Positions 53,732 through 63,218 are shown, numbered from the stretch's first letter. The stretch is DNA of 64,000 nt from Sphingobacterium sp. SYP-B4668 (GCF_027627455.1 NZ_CP115483.1:124001-188000), one strand, 5' to 3'. Notes: a model not told the origin generated them from the letters alone. Made by a program: numbers and translations.

Positions 53732-53746
53732 TTTGACAGCCTTTTC
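53711..53746. terminator. Bidirectional terminator overlapping the gene end
   Basis: Perfect 14-bp stem beginning GAAAAGGCTGTCAA, with an 8-base loop. The loop contains the stop codon of the secreted protein gene. It also serves the convergent gene ending at 53756. Confidence 0.88.
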
Positions 53747-53755
53747 TATGTATTA

Positions 53756-54295
53756 TTATCGAGAGTATCGAACTTGTTGACGATCCATCATACCCATTTG
53801 ATCTTTCATCATTTTGATTTGATCGGTCAACAATTTGTTTTTATCTGCTTTCTTGGCTTCTTGGAGGTATTTCTCCGCTTCCCTTTTATTTCTTTTGGCC
53901 ATCGCTATTCCCGCTAAGCTAAGTTTGGCCAATGCTATATTATGATCCATATGGAGACCGAGGGAAAGGGCCTTCTTAAAGAATTTTTCGGATTGTAACG
54001 GGGCTCTTCTGGACTCGATGAGGCCAATGAGCATATTGTAATATCCATGTTGTGCTGGAATCAGTTGCTTCTCATAATTGGTAATCCTATTCAGCCACAG
54101 TTCTGCTTTTTCCATTTTCTCTTTGCGCATAAACCACTGAGCCAATAACATGTTCTCGTTAAAGAAGACGGTGACCCACGCTAGTATAGTGACTAATATA
54201 CCCAAAACACCCCAACCCCACTGTCCAAACCAAAAGAGAACAACGGTGCCCACCAACAACAAGGAGCTAATAATGATTCGAATTAAATTTGACAT
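53756..54295 (-). CDS. Membrane protein with TPR-like repeats
   Basis: A 179-aa protein. Two adjacent membrane helices (about 5-22 and 27-45) are followed by helical repeats: AELWLNRITNYEKQLIPAQHGYYNMLIGLIES, SEKFFKKALSLGL, NIALAKLSLAGIAMAKRNKREAEKYLQEAKK (each in part), which look like tetratricopeptide repeats. Bacteroidota have many such proteins of unknown role. It stands alone. Confidence 0.72.
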   Translation of the reverse strand: MSNLIRIIISSLLLVGTVVLFWFGQWGWGVLGILVTILAWVTVFFNENMLLAQWFMRKEKMEKAELWLNRITNYEKQLIPAQHGYYNMLIGLIESRRAPLQSEKFFKKALSLGLHMDHNIALAKLSLAGIAMAKRNKREAEKYLQEAKKADKNKLLTDQIKMMKDQMGMMDRQQVRYSR

Positions 54296-54495
54296 TCGTC
54301 TAAAATATTTTGTTTTTAAAATACAAATTTAGATAAAATTGGCTGTATATACAATATAATTGCATCGTATGCAAATTGCTGTCTGGTCATAGGATAGTCA
54401 AAAGCAGAAACCGATGGAAGAATTATTTCGGAAGAAAATGTAAGCTACTGTTGGAGTTTTTGTGGTGGGAACCTCTGAATACGACACTTTTTGGC

Positions 54496-54503
54496 TAAGT
54501 TTG
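54496..54503 (+). promoter_or_regulatory. -7 promoter element for ung, suggesting a leaderless mRNA
   Basis: TAAGTTTG matches TAnnTTTG and ends 4 bases before the ung ATG. Confidence 0.5.
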
Positions 54504-54507
54504 AATC

Positions 54508-55179
54508 ATGGAAAAACGCTATGATGAAAGCTGGGACGAAGTGCTTCAGCCACTTTTTAAGCAACCGTATATGAAAGCATTGTCACGATTTGTACAGGCA
54601 GAAAGAGAGCAGGCATTGGTGTTTCCTCCTGAGGACTTAGTCTTCAATGCATTTAAACTCACGCCTTTGGATAGGGTTAAGGTCGTGATTTTAGGACAAG
54701 ATCCCTATCACAATGATGGGCAGGCGCATGGATTGTCCTTTTCTGTCCCTGATGGAATTGCTATTCCGCCCTCCCTACGGAATATTTACACGGAGTTGCA
54801 GACCGATATATCGGGATTTCAATATCCGAGATCCGGAAATTTGACAAGCTGGGCAAAGCAAGGCGTGTTGCTGTTGAACGCGACATTAACGGTACGGGCG
54901 CATGAAGCGGCTTCTCATCAAAAGCAAGGTTGGGAAATGTTTACCGATCATATTATTCATGAGGTATCCAATCGGACCGATCATGTGGTGTTCATGCTAT
55001 GGGGCAGTTATGCGCAGAAGAAAGCGATGCTAATCGATCATGCCAAACATTTGGTGCTCAAGTCTGTACATCCATCGCCTCTTTCGGTGTATAGGGGGTT
55101 TTTCGGGTCCAAACATTTCTCTAAGGCCAATACTTACCTGGCACAACATGGACGGGAACCCATTGACTGGAAAATTTAA
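54508..55179 (+). CDS. ung: Uracil-DNA glycosylase
   Basis: A 223-aa family 1 uracil-DNA glycosylase. The water-activating motif GQDPYH has Asp65, the uracil-binding stretch is GLSFSVP, LLLNATLTV holds the Asn of the pocket, and the DNA-intercalation motif HPSPLS has His188. It removes uracil from DNA to start base-excision repair. The promoter element lies only 4 bases upstream. Convergent with the unknown gene at 55183. Confidence 0.97.
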   Translation: MEKRYDESWDEVLQPLFKQPYMKALSRFVQAEREQALVFPPEDLVFNAFKLTPLDRVKVVILGQDPYHNDGQAHGLSFSVPDGIAIPPSLRNIYTELQTDISGFQYPRSGNLTSWAKQGVLLLNATLTVRAHEAASHQKQGWEMFTDHIIHEVSNRTDHVVFMLWGSYAQKKAMLIDHAKHLVLKSVHPSPLSVYRGFFGSKHFSKANTYLAQHGREPIDWKI

Positions 55180-55182
55180 TGA

Positions 55183-56283
55183 TTAAGCGAGAAGCTCTTG
55201 TACGCGAGACAACTGCAACTCGTCCTTGTGTAGGCGCTGTATATGTTTCACCGCTATTTTGCGGTTTTGCTGGACCACATGGGTAAATAAGAGATGGCTG
55301 TCATAGGTAACCTCAAAGGGGAGATGTGGGTTAAGGGTGGCATCTGCCTCTCCAATGACCGAATACTCCCACGTCCCGGAAGAGGTATACCTGGAAATGA
55401 TGAGCTGCTGGCTTCTTTCCGATACCTGAAAGGCATACCATGCACCTTCACCTACACCCCCTAAATATTGTGCATGCTTGGGAAGTGTAATAGGTTTGGA
55501 CTGATATTTCATGCCGCCTATAATTAAGTCGTTGGGCAGCTGCGCAGATTTTTGGGTGCTGATATTATCCTTTAGTTTGCTGACTAAGAAAGAAAATGAT
55601 TGCCACCGATTCATTCTAAAACGCTTAAGCCCCGTCTCGGGTAGATAGGAGTATACTGTGCGGCAGTGATTTGCATTCACAATATTGCTGATAGGGCTAC
55701 ATTTAATTGTTTCCGGGAAATTGATGGAGTGTAGCCAATGGTATTTCGTTGATGAGTTAAAGAGCAGGCGTGGAATGAAGCGCGAACAGTTGTTATTGCC
55801 TTTTGCCACGGCCCCATAAGGAGTCGAGCCTTCATGGACAATCTGATCGGCATAAGTCTTGGCCATATCAAAACTGATGTCGGAGGCTATAGAGAAATAG
55901 AGCTCCCCAAAACCTTGCATGCCGTCCCGCATGTACTCGAACTGCTGTACAATCTCTTCTAAATTATCTATTTTGCCCTCGCTGTCGAAACGGGCTTTAA
56001 AGTCAATTTCCAAACGAGGGTCTGATTCTTTGGAGCGGGCTCTACCATGACCGCGAGGAGATATGTATCGTCCAAAATCATAGTATAGCAATTCTCCCGA
56101 AAGGCGACTAATCAAAACAACTCCGGTGTGCCCAACTTTGAAATTTAAATTTTTAACGAGCCCAATTTTTTTGAAAAACATCATCCATGCTTCGTCTCCC
56201 CGAATGGTCGAGTCTGGCCATGCCAGGATGAGGGCAAAGTCATCATAGGTGGGTAGAGTTTTTTCCATAGGCTTAGTATTCAA
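55183..56283 (-). CDS. Hypothetical protein, possible papain-like fold
   Basis: A 366-aa soluble protein with no family I can name with confidence (DUF6695-like proteins of Bacteroidota look similar). The N-terminal half has VGHTGVVLISRLSGELLYYDFGRY followed about 110 residues later by NNCSRF. A His before a Cys in such contexts resembles circularly permuted NlpC/P60 (YiiX-like) enzymes; this is inference. The start overlaps the upstream Lrp gene by 11 bases; Met6 (56268) would avoid the overlap. Probably co-transcribed with that Lrp gene. Confidence 0.65.
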   Translation of the reverse strand: MNTKPMEKTLPTYDDFALILAWPDSTIRGDEAWMMFFKKIGLVKNLNFKVGHTGVVLISRLSGELLYYDFGRYISPRGHGRARSKESDPRLEIDFKARFDSEGKIDNLEEIVQQFEYMRDGMQGFGELYFSIASDISFDMAKTYADQIVHEGSTPYGAVAKGNNNCSRFIPRLLFNSSTKYHWLHSINFPETIKCSPISNIVNANHCRTVYSYLPETGLKRFRMNRWQSFSFLVSKLKDNISTQKSAQLPNDLIIGGMKYQSKPITLPKHAQYLGGVGEGAWYAFQVSERSQQLIISRYTSSGTWEYSVIGEADATLNPHLPFEVTYDSHLLFTHVVQQNRKIAVKHIQRLHKDELQLSRVQELLA

Positions 56284-56743
56284 GGGGGATAATAGGCTCT
56301 TTCTTACTTGTAGACATAATCATCATGGTCTGGAAAGTTTTGACGAAAGGGATTTTGGATATTTTTTCCATAATCACAGCCTCGTACGCCTTGATGTCCT
56401 TAACATAGACCTTTAACATGAAATCACAGTTGCCCGTCACGTGGTGGCATTCAGTCACCTCGGGAATAGCCTTAACCGCTTCTACAAACTCTGGAATAGC
56501 ATTGTGTGTGTGGAAATCCAATGAAATCTGAATGAAAGATTTGATACCTAATCCGAGCTTCTCTTCGTCCACAAAAGCATGGTAGCTTTTTATAAACCCA
56601 GAATTCTCTAACTTCCGGACGCGTTCTAAGGTTGGAGCAGGAGACAATCCAATGCTGGAAGCCAATTGAAGATTCGTTACACGACCATTTTCCTGTAAGA
56701 GCTTCAATATTTTTAAGTCTGTTTTATCGGGCTGAAAGGCCAT
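56273..56743 (-). CDS. Lrp/AsnC-family transcriptional regulator
   Basis: A 156-aa regulator. The N-terminal helix-turn-helix is DLKILKLLQENGRVTNLQLASSIGLSPAPTLERVRKLENSGFI (in part), and the C-terminal RAM ligand domain has VTECHHVTGNCDFMLKVYVKD. Such proteins form octamers and sense amino acids. A full promoter lies just upstream. Divergent from sufB and overlapping the unknown gene at 55183. Confidence 0.93.
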   Translation of the reverse strand: MAFQPDKTDLKILKLLQENGRVTNLQLASSIGLSPAPTLERVRKLENSGFIKSYHAFVDEEKLGLGIKSFIQISLDFHTHNAIPEFVEAVKAIPEVTECHHVTGNCDFMLKVYVKDIKAYEAVIMEKISKIPFVKTFQTMMIMSTSKKEPIIPLEY

Positions 56744-56765
56744 ATCTTGATGTCAGTTTTAAGAT

Positions 56766-56794
56766 CAAATGTAAAGATAATAAAACTTTTCAAA
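56766..56794 (-). promoter_or_regulatory. Full Bacteroidota promoter for the Lrp gene
   Basis: On the minus strand TTTG (56794-56791), a 17-base spacer and TACATTTG (56773-56766) match the -33/-7 consensus. The start codon is 22 bases downstream. Confidence 0.75.
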
Positions 56795-57014
56795 ATTATA
56801 TTTGGTTATTCAGTATGATATTGTATAAATATTTGCGACCCAAGGATTTGTTGGCCTTTATTTGTCATTAGGACGCTCGTGCTTTTGGTGGCGCGTTGGG
56901 GTTGGTGAGGGGATTTCGGAGGGGTGAGAATGAAAAAGTGATCAAAGTCACTTTTTTTTGTCATAAATAAGCCATCTAACCGATTGAAAAGTATTTTTTT
57001 AGCGTCTAAAGTCG

Positions 57015-57022
57015 TACCTTTG
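57015..57022 (+). promoter_or_regulatory. -7 promoter element for sufBCD
   Basis: TACCTTTG matches TAnnTTTG, 52 bases before sufB. No TTTG at standard -33 spacing; a T8 run lies there instead. The rest of the 331-base Lrp-sufB gap shows nothing clear. Confidence 0.5.
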
Positions 57023-57074
57023 TTGCTTGAAACTGAGTGATAATCCTCAGATGATTTTGATTTAGAGTAGAGAT

Positions 57075-58526
57075 ATGAGCACTAAAGACGACGAGATTTT
57101 AAAAGAGCTGGAGAACGAAGAGTATAAATACGGTTTTACGACTGATATTGAGATGGATATCGCTCCTGTAGGCTTGACCGAAGATACAGTTCGACTTATT
57201 TCCCAGAAGAAAAATGAGCCAGAATGGTTGTTGGAGTGGCGATTGAAAGCTTTCCGTCATTTTTTGACCATGAAAATGCCCTCTTGGCAGAACTTCAAGA
57301 ATCCAGAAGTGGATTTTCAAGAAATATCATACTATGCGGCCCCTAAAGTGAAGCCTCAGTTGGAATCCCTTGATGAGGTGGATCCGGAGCTGCTGTTGAC
57401 TTTTGAAAAATTAGGGATTCCGTTGGATGAACAAAAGATATTGGCTGGAGTCGTTGCCGTTGATGCGGTATTTGATTCGGTATCGGTAAAGACTACTTTT
57501 CGGGAGAAGCTGAAAGAGCAAGGGGTCATATTTTGCTCATTTGGGGAGGCTGTACAAGAGCATCCCGAACTTATACGTGAGTATCTAGGAAGTGTCGTAC
57601 CTCAAACAGATAATATTTATGCGGCACTAAATTCTGCAGTATTTTCGGACGGGTCATTCGTTTATATTCCTAAGGGAGTGAGGTGTCCAATGGAACTTTC
57701 GACCTATTTCCGTATTAATGCGCAGAATACAGGCCAGTTTGAACGTACACTTATCATCGCAGATGAGGGGTCATACGTGTCTTATCTAGAGGGATGTACA
57801 GCGCCAACTCGTGATGAAAACCAATTACACGCGGCAGTCGTAGAACTGGTTGCGCAGAAGGATGCCGAAATCAAATATTCTACCGTGCAGAACTGGTACC
57901 CTGGGGATAAGGATGGAAAAGGTGGAATTTATAATTTCGTAACCAAACGGGGAATCTGTAAAGGAGATAACAGTAAGATATCTTGGACACAAGTAGAAAC
58001 GGGATCTGCCATCACATGGAAATACCCAGGTGTAATTCTTAAAGGAGATAATTCTGTAGGAGAATTCTACTCGGTGGCTTTGACTCGTAATATGCAAGTG
58101 GCTGATACAGGTACCAAAATGATTCATTTAGGGAAAAATACCCGTTCAAAAATTGTATCTAAAGGTATCTCGGCAGGTAAAAGCCATAACAGTTACCGTG
58201 GGTTGGTCAAGATTGGTCCTAATGCGGATAATTCCCGTAATTTTACCCAATGTGACTCTCTCTTGATTGGCGACAAATGTGGAGCGCATACTTTCCCTTA
58301 TATCGAAAACAAAAATAGAACCGCTATACTTGAACACGAAGCAACGACCTCAAAAATTGGGGAAGACCAAGTGTTCTACCTCAATCAACGTGGTATTGAC
58401 TCTGAAAAAGCAGTAGGGTTGATTGTAAATGGATATGCAAAAGAGGTGTTGAACCAGTTGCCGATGGAATTTGCAGTGGAGGCTCAGAAGCTCCTAGCGA
58501 TATCGCTTGAAGGTAGTGTAGGGTAA
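57075..58526 (+). CDS. sufB: Fe-S cluster assembly protein SufB
   Basis: A 483-aa scaffold protein, full length. Typical stretches are [31 protein letters not shown] (in part), [22 protein letters not shown] with the conserved Cys, [17 protein letters not shown] [22 protein letters not shown] and HNSYRGLV. SufB forms the SufBC2D complex that builds Fe-S clusters. First gene of sufBCD. No sufA, sufS or sufE follows in the window. Confidence 0.97.
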   Translation: MSTKDDEILKELENEEYKYGFTTDIEMDIAPVGLTEDTVRLISQKKNEPEWLLEWRLKAFRHFLTMKMPSWQNFKNPEVDFQEISYYAAPKVKPQLESLDEVDPELLLTFEKLGIPLDEQKILAGVVAVDAVFDSVSVKTTFREKLKEQGVIFCSFGEAVQEHPELIREYLGSVVPQTDNIYAALNSAVFSDGSFVYIPKGVRCPMELSTYFRINAQNTGQFERTLIIADEGSYVSYLEGCTAPTRDENQLHAAVVELVAQKDAEIKYSTVQNWYPGDKDGKGGIYNFVTKRGICKGDNSKISWTQVETGSAITWKYPGVILKGDNSVGEFYSVALTRNMQVADTGTKMIHLGKNTRSKIVSKGISAGKSHNSYRGLVKIGPNADNSRNFTQCDSLLIGDKCGAHTFPYIENKNRTAILEHEATTSKIGEDQVFYLNQRGIDSEKAVGLIVNGYAKEVLNQLPMEFAVEAQKLLAISLEGSVG

Positions 58527-58622
58527 GAAGTAGTATTAAGATTTTTATATATCGTAAAAAAATAAAGGGAGCAAATGGTAAGAGAGTCTTCTTACAGTTT
58601 GATGTCCAAATGAAAAGAAAGT

Positions 58623-59381
58623 ATGTTAAGTATTAAGAATTTACATGCGTCTGTTGAAGACAAACAAATATTGAAAGGATTGAATCTAGAGGTCAAAGCT
58701 GGAGAGATTCATGCAATCATGGGACCAAATGGTGCGGGAAAAAGCACATTGGGTAATGTATTGGCAGGACGCGACAGCTACGAAGTGACAGATGGTTCGG
58801 CACTTTTGGAGGGAATCGATCTATTGGATCTTTCTCCTGAAGATCGCGCAAGAGAAGGGTTATTTTTGGCTTTTCAATATCCAGTAGAAATCCCCGGGGT
58901 ATCCAATATCAACTTTTTGAAAACGGCCGTCAATGATATCCGTGAGTATAAGGGGTTGCCTCCGATGGAAGCGAAAGAGTTTCTTCAGATGGTTAAAGAC
59001 AAGCAGAAGTTGGTCGAATTCTCGGCAAGCCTTGCTAATCGTTCATTGAACGAAGGATTTTCTGGAGGTGAGAAAAAACGTAATGAAATTTTTCAACTAG
59101 CGATGTTGAATCCTAAGTTGGCAATTCTAGACGAGACGGATTCTGGGTTGGACATAGATGCGCTACGTGTAGTGGCCAACGGTGTCAACCAACTGCGCTC
59201 TAAGGACAACGCATTTGTCGTTATTACACACTACCAACGGTTATTAGACTATATCGTTCCTGACTTTGTGCATGTGCTATATAATGGACGTATCGTAAAG
59301 ACAGGTCCTAAAGAGTTGGCGCTAGAGCTAGAAGAAAAAGGATACGATTGGTTAAAAGAATTAGATACACAAAACGCTTGA
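58623..59381 (+). CDS. sufC: Fe-S cluster assembly ATPase SufC
   Basis: A 252-aa ABC-type ATPase without membrane part. Walker A GPNGAGKS (34-41), signature FSGGEKKRNEI (146-156), Walker B LAILDE (166-171) followed by TDSGLDIDA, the SufC mark. It drives conformational change in SufBC2D. It lies 96 bases after sufB and 48 bases before the sufD start chosen here. Confidence 0.97.
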   Translation: MLSIKNLHASVEDKQILKGLNLEVKAGEIHAIMGPNGAGKSTLGNVLAGRDSYEVTDGSALLEGIDLLDLSPEDRAREGLFLAFQYPVEIPGVSNINFLKTAVNDIREYKGLPPMEAKEFLQMVKDKQKLVEFSASLANRSLNEGFSGGEKKRNEIFQLAMLNPKLAILDETDSGLDIDALRVVANGVNQLRSKDNAFVVITHYQRLLDYIVPDFVHVLYNGRIVKTGPKELALELEEKGYDWLKELDTQNA

Positions 59382-59429
59382 GGATCTTAAGGGATGGATG
59401 TAGTAGCAAGCGGACGGATAGATAACAAC

Positions 59430-60734
59430 ATGAGTACATTAGTAGCAGATTCATTATTTCAACAATTGGTGGAAGGTTTTCAGGAGCAAACAAATGCTCA
59501 AGAGACCGTTGCCTTGACCAAGTTGCGTCAAGAGGCCTTTGACAAGTTTCGTCAACAGGGTTTCCCAACCGTGAAAAATGAAGATTGGAAATATACAAAT
59601 ATTCACAGTCTGGTTAATAAGACATACGTGCTTAATCCAGATGTGGACATCGAAGAGTTGGACTTCAGTAAAGCTGATATCCCTGACTTCGACGCACACC
59701 GCATCGTGCTGGTAAATGGGCAGTATGTCTTGGCATTTTCTTCCTTGGAAGAAGAGGTGGGACTGACCGTGAAGCCAATTGACGAGGCGGACGAGGAAAG
59801 CAATTTCATCAAGCATTTTGCCCAACACGCTGATAAGACAAACAGCGCTATGGTGGCTTTGAATACTGCGCTTTTCACCTCGGGTCTTTTTATAGATGTT
59901 GCCAAAGGAAAAGTCTTGCAAAAGCCAATCCATATCGTTCATGTGGCTACTGGCGATGCTGATTTTTTTACACAGACGCGAAACTTAATCGTTCTTGAGC
60001 CAAATGCGGAGGCTGAGATTGTAGAATCATTTATCACAATCAATGGTGCTGCGAAGAACGTACATAACAAGGTGACGGAAATCGTTGTTTGCGAAAATGC
60101 GAAACTTCAACACTATTATTTACAAATAGCTGATGCGACTAGTCATTACGTGAATCACACGGAAGTTTATCAGGAAAAATATAGTCTGTACAATAATTAC
60201 AACTGTAATTTCCCAGGACCTTCGTTTGTCAGGAATGACATCAATGTGCGAATGGATGCAGAGAATGTCGAAAGCCATCTTTATGGTATCAACTTGACTT
60301 CGGAGAATCAATTTGTAGACAACCATACGGTAGTGGACCATATGAAACCGCATTGTGAATCTTATGAGTGGTACAAAAATATCCCACAAGATACCTCGAC
60401 AGCGGTATTTAACGGGAAAATTTTTGTGAGAGAAGATGCACAAAAAACAAATGCGTTTCAGCAAAATAATAATATGTTGATTGGCGATAAATCAACAGTA
60501 TATACTAAGCCGCAGTTGGAGATTTTTGCTGATGATGTGAAATGTTCTCATGGCTGTACAATGGGACAATTTGATGAAGAAGCGCTTTTCTATTTGAGAG
60601 CGCGAGGTATCGGAGAGGAGTCTGCTAGGCTGTTGCTGGTACATGCTTTTGCCTTTGACGTAATTACTAGATTTTCCAATCCCGTCGTGCGGGCCTATAT
60701 CGAAAATCTGGTGGATGCTGGTTTGAAAGATTAA
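59430..60734 (+). CDS. sufD: Fe-S cluster assembly protein SufD
   Basis: A 434-aa SufD. It has the family stretch NEDWKYTNI near residue 48, the central beta-helix region, and the C-terminal KCSHGCTMGQFDEEALFYLRARGI with the conserved Cys and His. The frame opens at 59394, 12 codons earlier; MSTLVADSLFQQ is the more natural N-terminus, but the longer form is possible. Last gene of sufBCD and followed by a strong terminator. Confidence 0.95.
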   Translation: MSTLVADSLFQQLVEGFQEQTNAQETVALTKLRQEAFDKFRQQGFPTVKNEDWKYTNIHSLVNKTYVLNPDVDIEELDFSKADIPDFDAHRIVLVNGQYVLAFSSLEEEVGLTVKPIDEADEESNFIKHFAQHADKTNSAMVALNTALFTSGLFIDVAKGKVLQKPIHIVHVATGDADFFTQTRNLIVLEPNAEAEIVESFITINGAAKNVHNKVTEIVVCENAKLQHYYLQIADATSHYVNHTEVYQEKYSLYNNYNCNFPGPSFVRNDINVRMDAENVESHLYGINLTSENQFVDNHTVVDHMKPHCESYEWYKNIPQDTSTAVFNGKIFVREDAQKTNAFQQNNNMLIGDKSTVYTKPQLEIFADDVKCSHGCTMGQFDEEALFYLRARGIGEESARLLLVHAFAFDVITRFSNPVVRAYIENLVDAGLKD

Positions 60735-60750
60735 CACGTTATATAATCAC

Positions 60751-60789
60751 AGAAAAAGCGCATTAGGATGTTTCTAATGCGCTTTTTCT
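60751..60789. terminator. Bidirectional terminator after sufD
   Basis: Perfect 16-bp stem beginning AGAAAAAGCGCATTAG with a 7-base loop and T-rich right arm. It overlaps the last codons of the convergent gene ending at 60763. Confidence 0.9.
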
Positions 60790-61215
60790 ATGGATTTGTA
60801 TGGCTGGATTGATGAGTAGGAGTGCGTCTACAAATGAATCGTTGCTATCGGGGCTGATGTATATCTCCCCCTGTTTTTTGTTTTCGATAATCAGTCCGTT
60901 TCGTGCGGAAGCAGGACGGAAACCAACCCACATTGTTTCATTGACACGTATCCGTTTTATATGGGCAATTTTTATTTTGCCCCTAATCCAGCCAGCTCTA
61001 TATTTGATATAACCATCTTGGATGGTGTATCCCACATCTAGGACCATCCAAAGGATGATTCCAATTACGATCAGCGTGGGTACGATGCTCAGGATAATCT
61101 GTAATGCTGATGCTCCTTCTTGTCTGTAGGTGACGAATAGAAATAACAACATAACCGAGCAGCATGCGAAGACGATGCATAGCGTTAAGGGATCTTTTCG
61201 ACTTTTGAAATTCAT
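60763..61215 (-). CDS. Membrane protein with bacterial PH domain (DUF1200-like)
   Basis: A 150-aa protein. Two helices (about 12-29 and 38-58) are followed by a small bPH-type domain: YTIQDGYIKYRAGWIRGKIKIAHIKRIRVN and a conserved Asn-Gly-Leu in ARNGLIIENKKQGEIYISP. This layout fits the bPH_6/DUF1200 group, of unknown function. Convergent with sufD, sharing the terminator. Confidence 0.75.
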   Translation of the reverse strand: MNFKSRKDPLTLCIVFACCSVMLLFLFVTYRQEGASALQIILSIVPTLIVIGIILWMVLDVGYTIQDGYIKYRAGWIRGKIKIAHIKRIRVNETMWVGFRPASARNGLIIENKKQGEIYISPDSNDSFVDALLLINPAIQIHRKSALETS

Positions 61216-61390
61216 ATCACATGGGTTTATGAGTGTGCGGCGGTCGTCAAAGCTTATATCATCAATATAAGAAAATAAATCGAGTAATTGAAATCCTCAG
61301 TGGGGTATAGGCGCCAGCGGAAAAAAAAGGTAGGGGTGATTATCAGATGGTTGGGTATTAAAAAAGCCTCAGATATTTCTGAGGCTTTAG

Positions 61391-61466
61391 TGGAGCGAAA
61401 GACGAGATTCGAACTCGCGACCCCAACCTTGGCAAGGTTGTGCTCTACCAACTGAGCTACTTTCGC
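61391..61466 (-). tRNA. tRNA-Gly (anticodon GCC), CCA encoded
   Basis: A 76-base cloverleaf on the minus strand: 7-bp acceptor GCGAAAG/CTTTCGC, D arm GCTC/GAGC, anticodon arm CAACC-TTGCCAA-GGTTG with anticodon GCC, T arm with TTCGAAT, discriminator T and encoded CCA. It has its own consensus promoter. Confidence 0.97.
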
Positions 61467-61477
61467 TTTTGGTATGG

Positions 61478-61508
61478 CAAAAATACACTTTATATGCTAT
61501 CTGGCAAA
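61478..61508 (-). promoter_or_regulatory. Full Bacteroidota promoter for tRNA-Gly
   Basis: On the minus strand TTTG (61508-61505), a 19-base spacer and TATTTTTG (61485-61478) match the consensus; the tRNA 5' end is 11 bases further on. Confidence 0.8.
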
Positions 61509-61522
61509 ATAAAATTTAAAAA

Positions 61523-63067
61523 TTATGGTAACGGTATGGCGTTGACACAGTTAATGCCATCGACAGCTGCTGATACAATACCTCCAGCATATCCGGCACC
61601 TTCGCCACATGGATATAATCCTGTGATTTGGGGGTGTTGCAGACTCTCTTTGTCTCTTGGTATACGTACCGGTGAGGAAGTGCGCGATTCTACGCCTACT
61701 AGAATTGCTTCATTCGTATAATAGCCTTTCATTTTTTTACCAAATATCGGAAGTGCACCTCGAAGAGCCTCTCGTACAAAATTAGGGAGCACCTCGTCCA
61801 AATCTACACTGTTGGTGCCCGGTTTATAGGAACAGTCAGGCAGCGAACTGGAGACTCTTTTTTCAACAAAGTCTACCATGCGTTGTGCGGGAGCAACAAG
61901 TCTGCCTCCGCCCAAATCGAAAGCCAATTTTTCTACTTGTTTTTGAAAATCTAGTAGTGCAAAGGGGTCGGTAGCGGCATTCGGTACATCTTTTAGATTG
62001 ATCTGGGTCACGGTGCCAGAGTTGGCGTGAGGATTGTTGCGTTTGGACGGGGACCAACCATTGACTACAATTTCTTCCAAATCGGTTGCGCAGGGAGCAA
62101 TGATGCCGCCGGGGCACATACAAAAGGAAAATACTCCTCGGTTATTGACCTGCTCGACCAGACTGTAGTATGCGGGAGGTAGGTTCTCGTGGCGTGTGCT
62201 GCAATGGTATTGTGCTTGATCGATGAGTGCTTGAGGATGTTCGATACGTACACCCAAAGCGAAGGATTTGGCCTCTATTAGCCAATTCTTTTTTCTAAAA
62301 AGCTCAAATACATCTCGCGCAGAGTGACCTGTTGCGAGAATCACATGCGGAGCATTAATTTGCTCTCCACTGGCAAGCGTGACACCTGTTACGGCACCAA
62401 AGGCTTCGTGGATGTCAATCACACGTTGATCGAAAATAAACTCACCGCCGCACTCGAGTATGGTATTGCGCATCGCAGCAATGATATGTGGTAGTTTATT
62501 GGTGCCGATATGTGGACGAGCATCTACCAAAATGTCGTCTGTAGCGCCGTGGTTGACAAAAATCTGTAGTACTTTCTGTACATCTCCTCGTTTATCGGAA
62601 CGGGTGTACAGCTTTCCATCCGAGTAGGTACCGGCTCCTCCCTCTCCAAAGCAATAGTTGGATTCTGGATTTACGTGTCCCTCGCGAGTAATTTTTGCAA
62701 GATCCCGCCTGCGCTCACGGACTTCTTTACCTCTTTCGATGACAATAGGCTTTAGCCCCCTTTCAATGCACCTATAGGCGGCAAATAAGCCTGCAGGGCC
62801 TGCACCTATAATAATGACGGGCTTGGCATTTTTGACCTGCTGATGATTGGGGTGATGAATATCGACGATAGGTTCCTCATTGATATAAAAGATGACCCTG
62901 ACACGAAATACGACATGCCGACTGCGGGCATCGATTGAGCGTTTTCTGATTTTGAAACCTTTAATTTGTGAAAGGGGGATGCGGAGTTCTTTGACTCCTT
63001 TTTCAAGAATATATTCACGGTCCGTGATATGGTCCGGAGATAGGGCAAGTTCTATTTCTTTCTGCAT
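61523..63067 (-). CDS. FAD-dependent oxidoreductase (COG2509 type)
   Basis: A 514-aa flavoprotein of the COG2509 'uncharacterised FAD-dependent dehydrogenase' group. An N-terminal extension of about 80 residues precedes the Rossmann motif VIIIGAGPAGLFAAYRCIERG (in part). Further marks are CFGEGGAGTYSDGKLYTRS, the second nucleotide stretch VILATGHSARDVFELF, FCMCPGGIIAP with two cysteines, and the C-terminal GLYPCGEGAGYAGGI. The substrate is unknown. Transcribed toward the tRNA gene. Confidence 0.88.
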   Translation of the reverse strand: MQKEIELALSPDHITDREYILEKGVKELRIPLSQIKGFKIRKRSIDARSRHVVFRVRVIFYINEEPIVDIHHPNHQQVKNAKPVIIIGAGPAGLFAAYRCIERGLKPIVIERGKEVRERRRDLAKITREGHVNPESNYCFGEGGAGTYSDGKLYTRSDKRGDVQKVLQIFVNHGATDDILVDARPHIGTNKLPHIIAAMRNTILECGGEFIFDQRVIDIHEAFGAVTGVTLASGEQINAPHVILATGHSARDVFELFRKKNWLIEAKSFALGVRIEHPQALIDQAQYHCSTRHENLPPAYYSLVEQVNNRGVFSFCMCPGGIIAPCATDLEEIVVNGWSPSKRNNPHANSGTVTQINLKDVPNAATDPFALLDFQKQVEKLAFDLGGGRLVAPAQRMVDFVEKRVSSSLPDCSYKPGTNSVDLDEVLPNFVREALRGALPIFGKKMKGYYTNEAILVGVESRTSSPVRIPRDKESLQHPQITGLYPCGEGAGYAGGIVSAAVDGINCVNAIPLP

Positions 63068-63191
63068 GATGTGGCTGGGTTTTTATCCCAAAACAGTACA
63101 AAAATAAAAAAAATGCTTCGCATTAACGACCGCGGGGATGAAATTCAGAAACATACTCGCCTGTACATCGATCTGTCGAGCGGAAGAGTGT

Positions 63192-63218
63192 GCCATAAGC
63201 TGACGTTATGGCCTTTTT
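63192..63218 (+). terminator. Terminator-like hairpin without an assigned gene
   Basis: GCCATAA / TTATGGC (7 bp, 7-base loop), then CTTTTT. On the plus strand only a 35-codon frame (63113-63220) precedes it. A second small hairpin (GAGGCTT/AAGCCTC) lies at 63262-63278. Confidence 0.55.
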
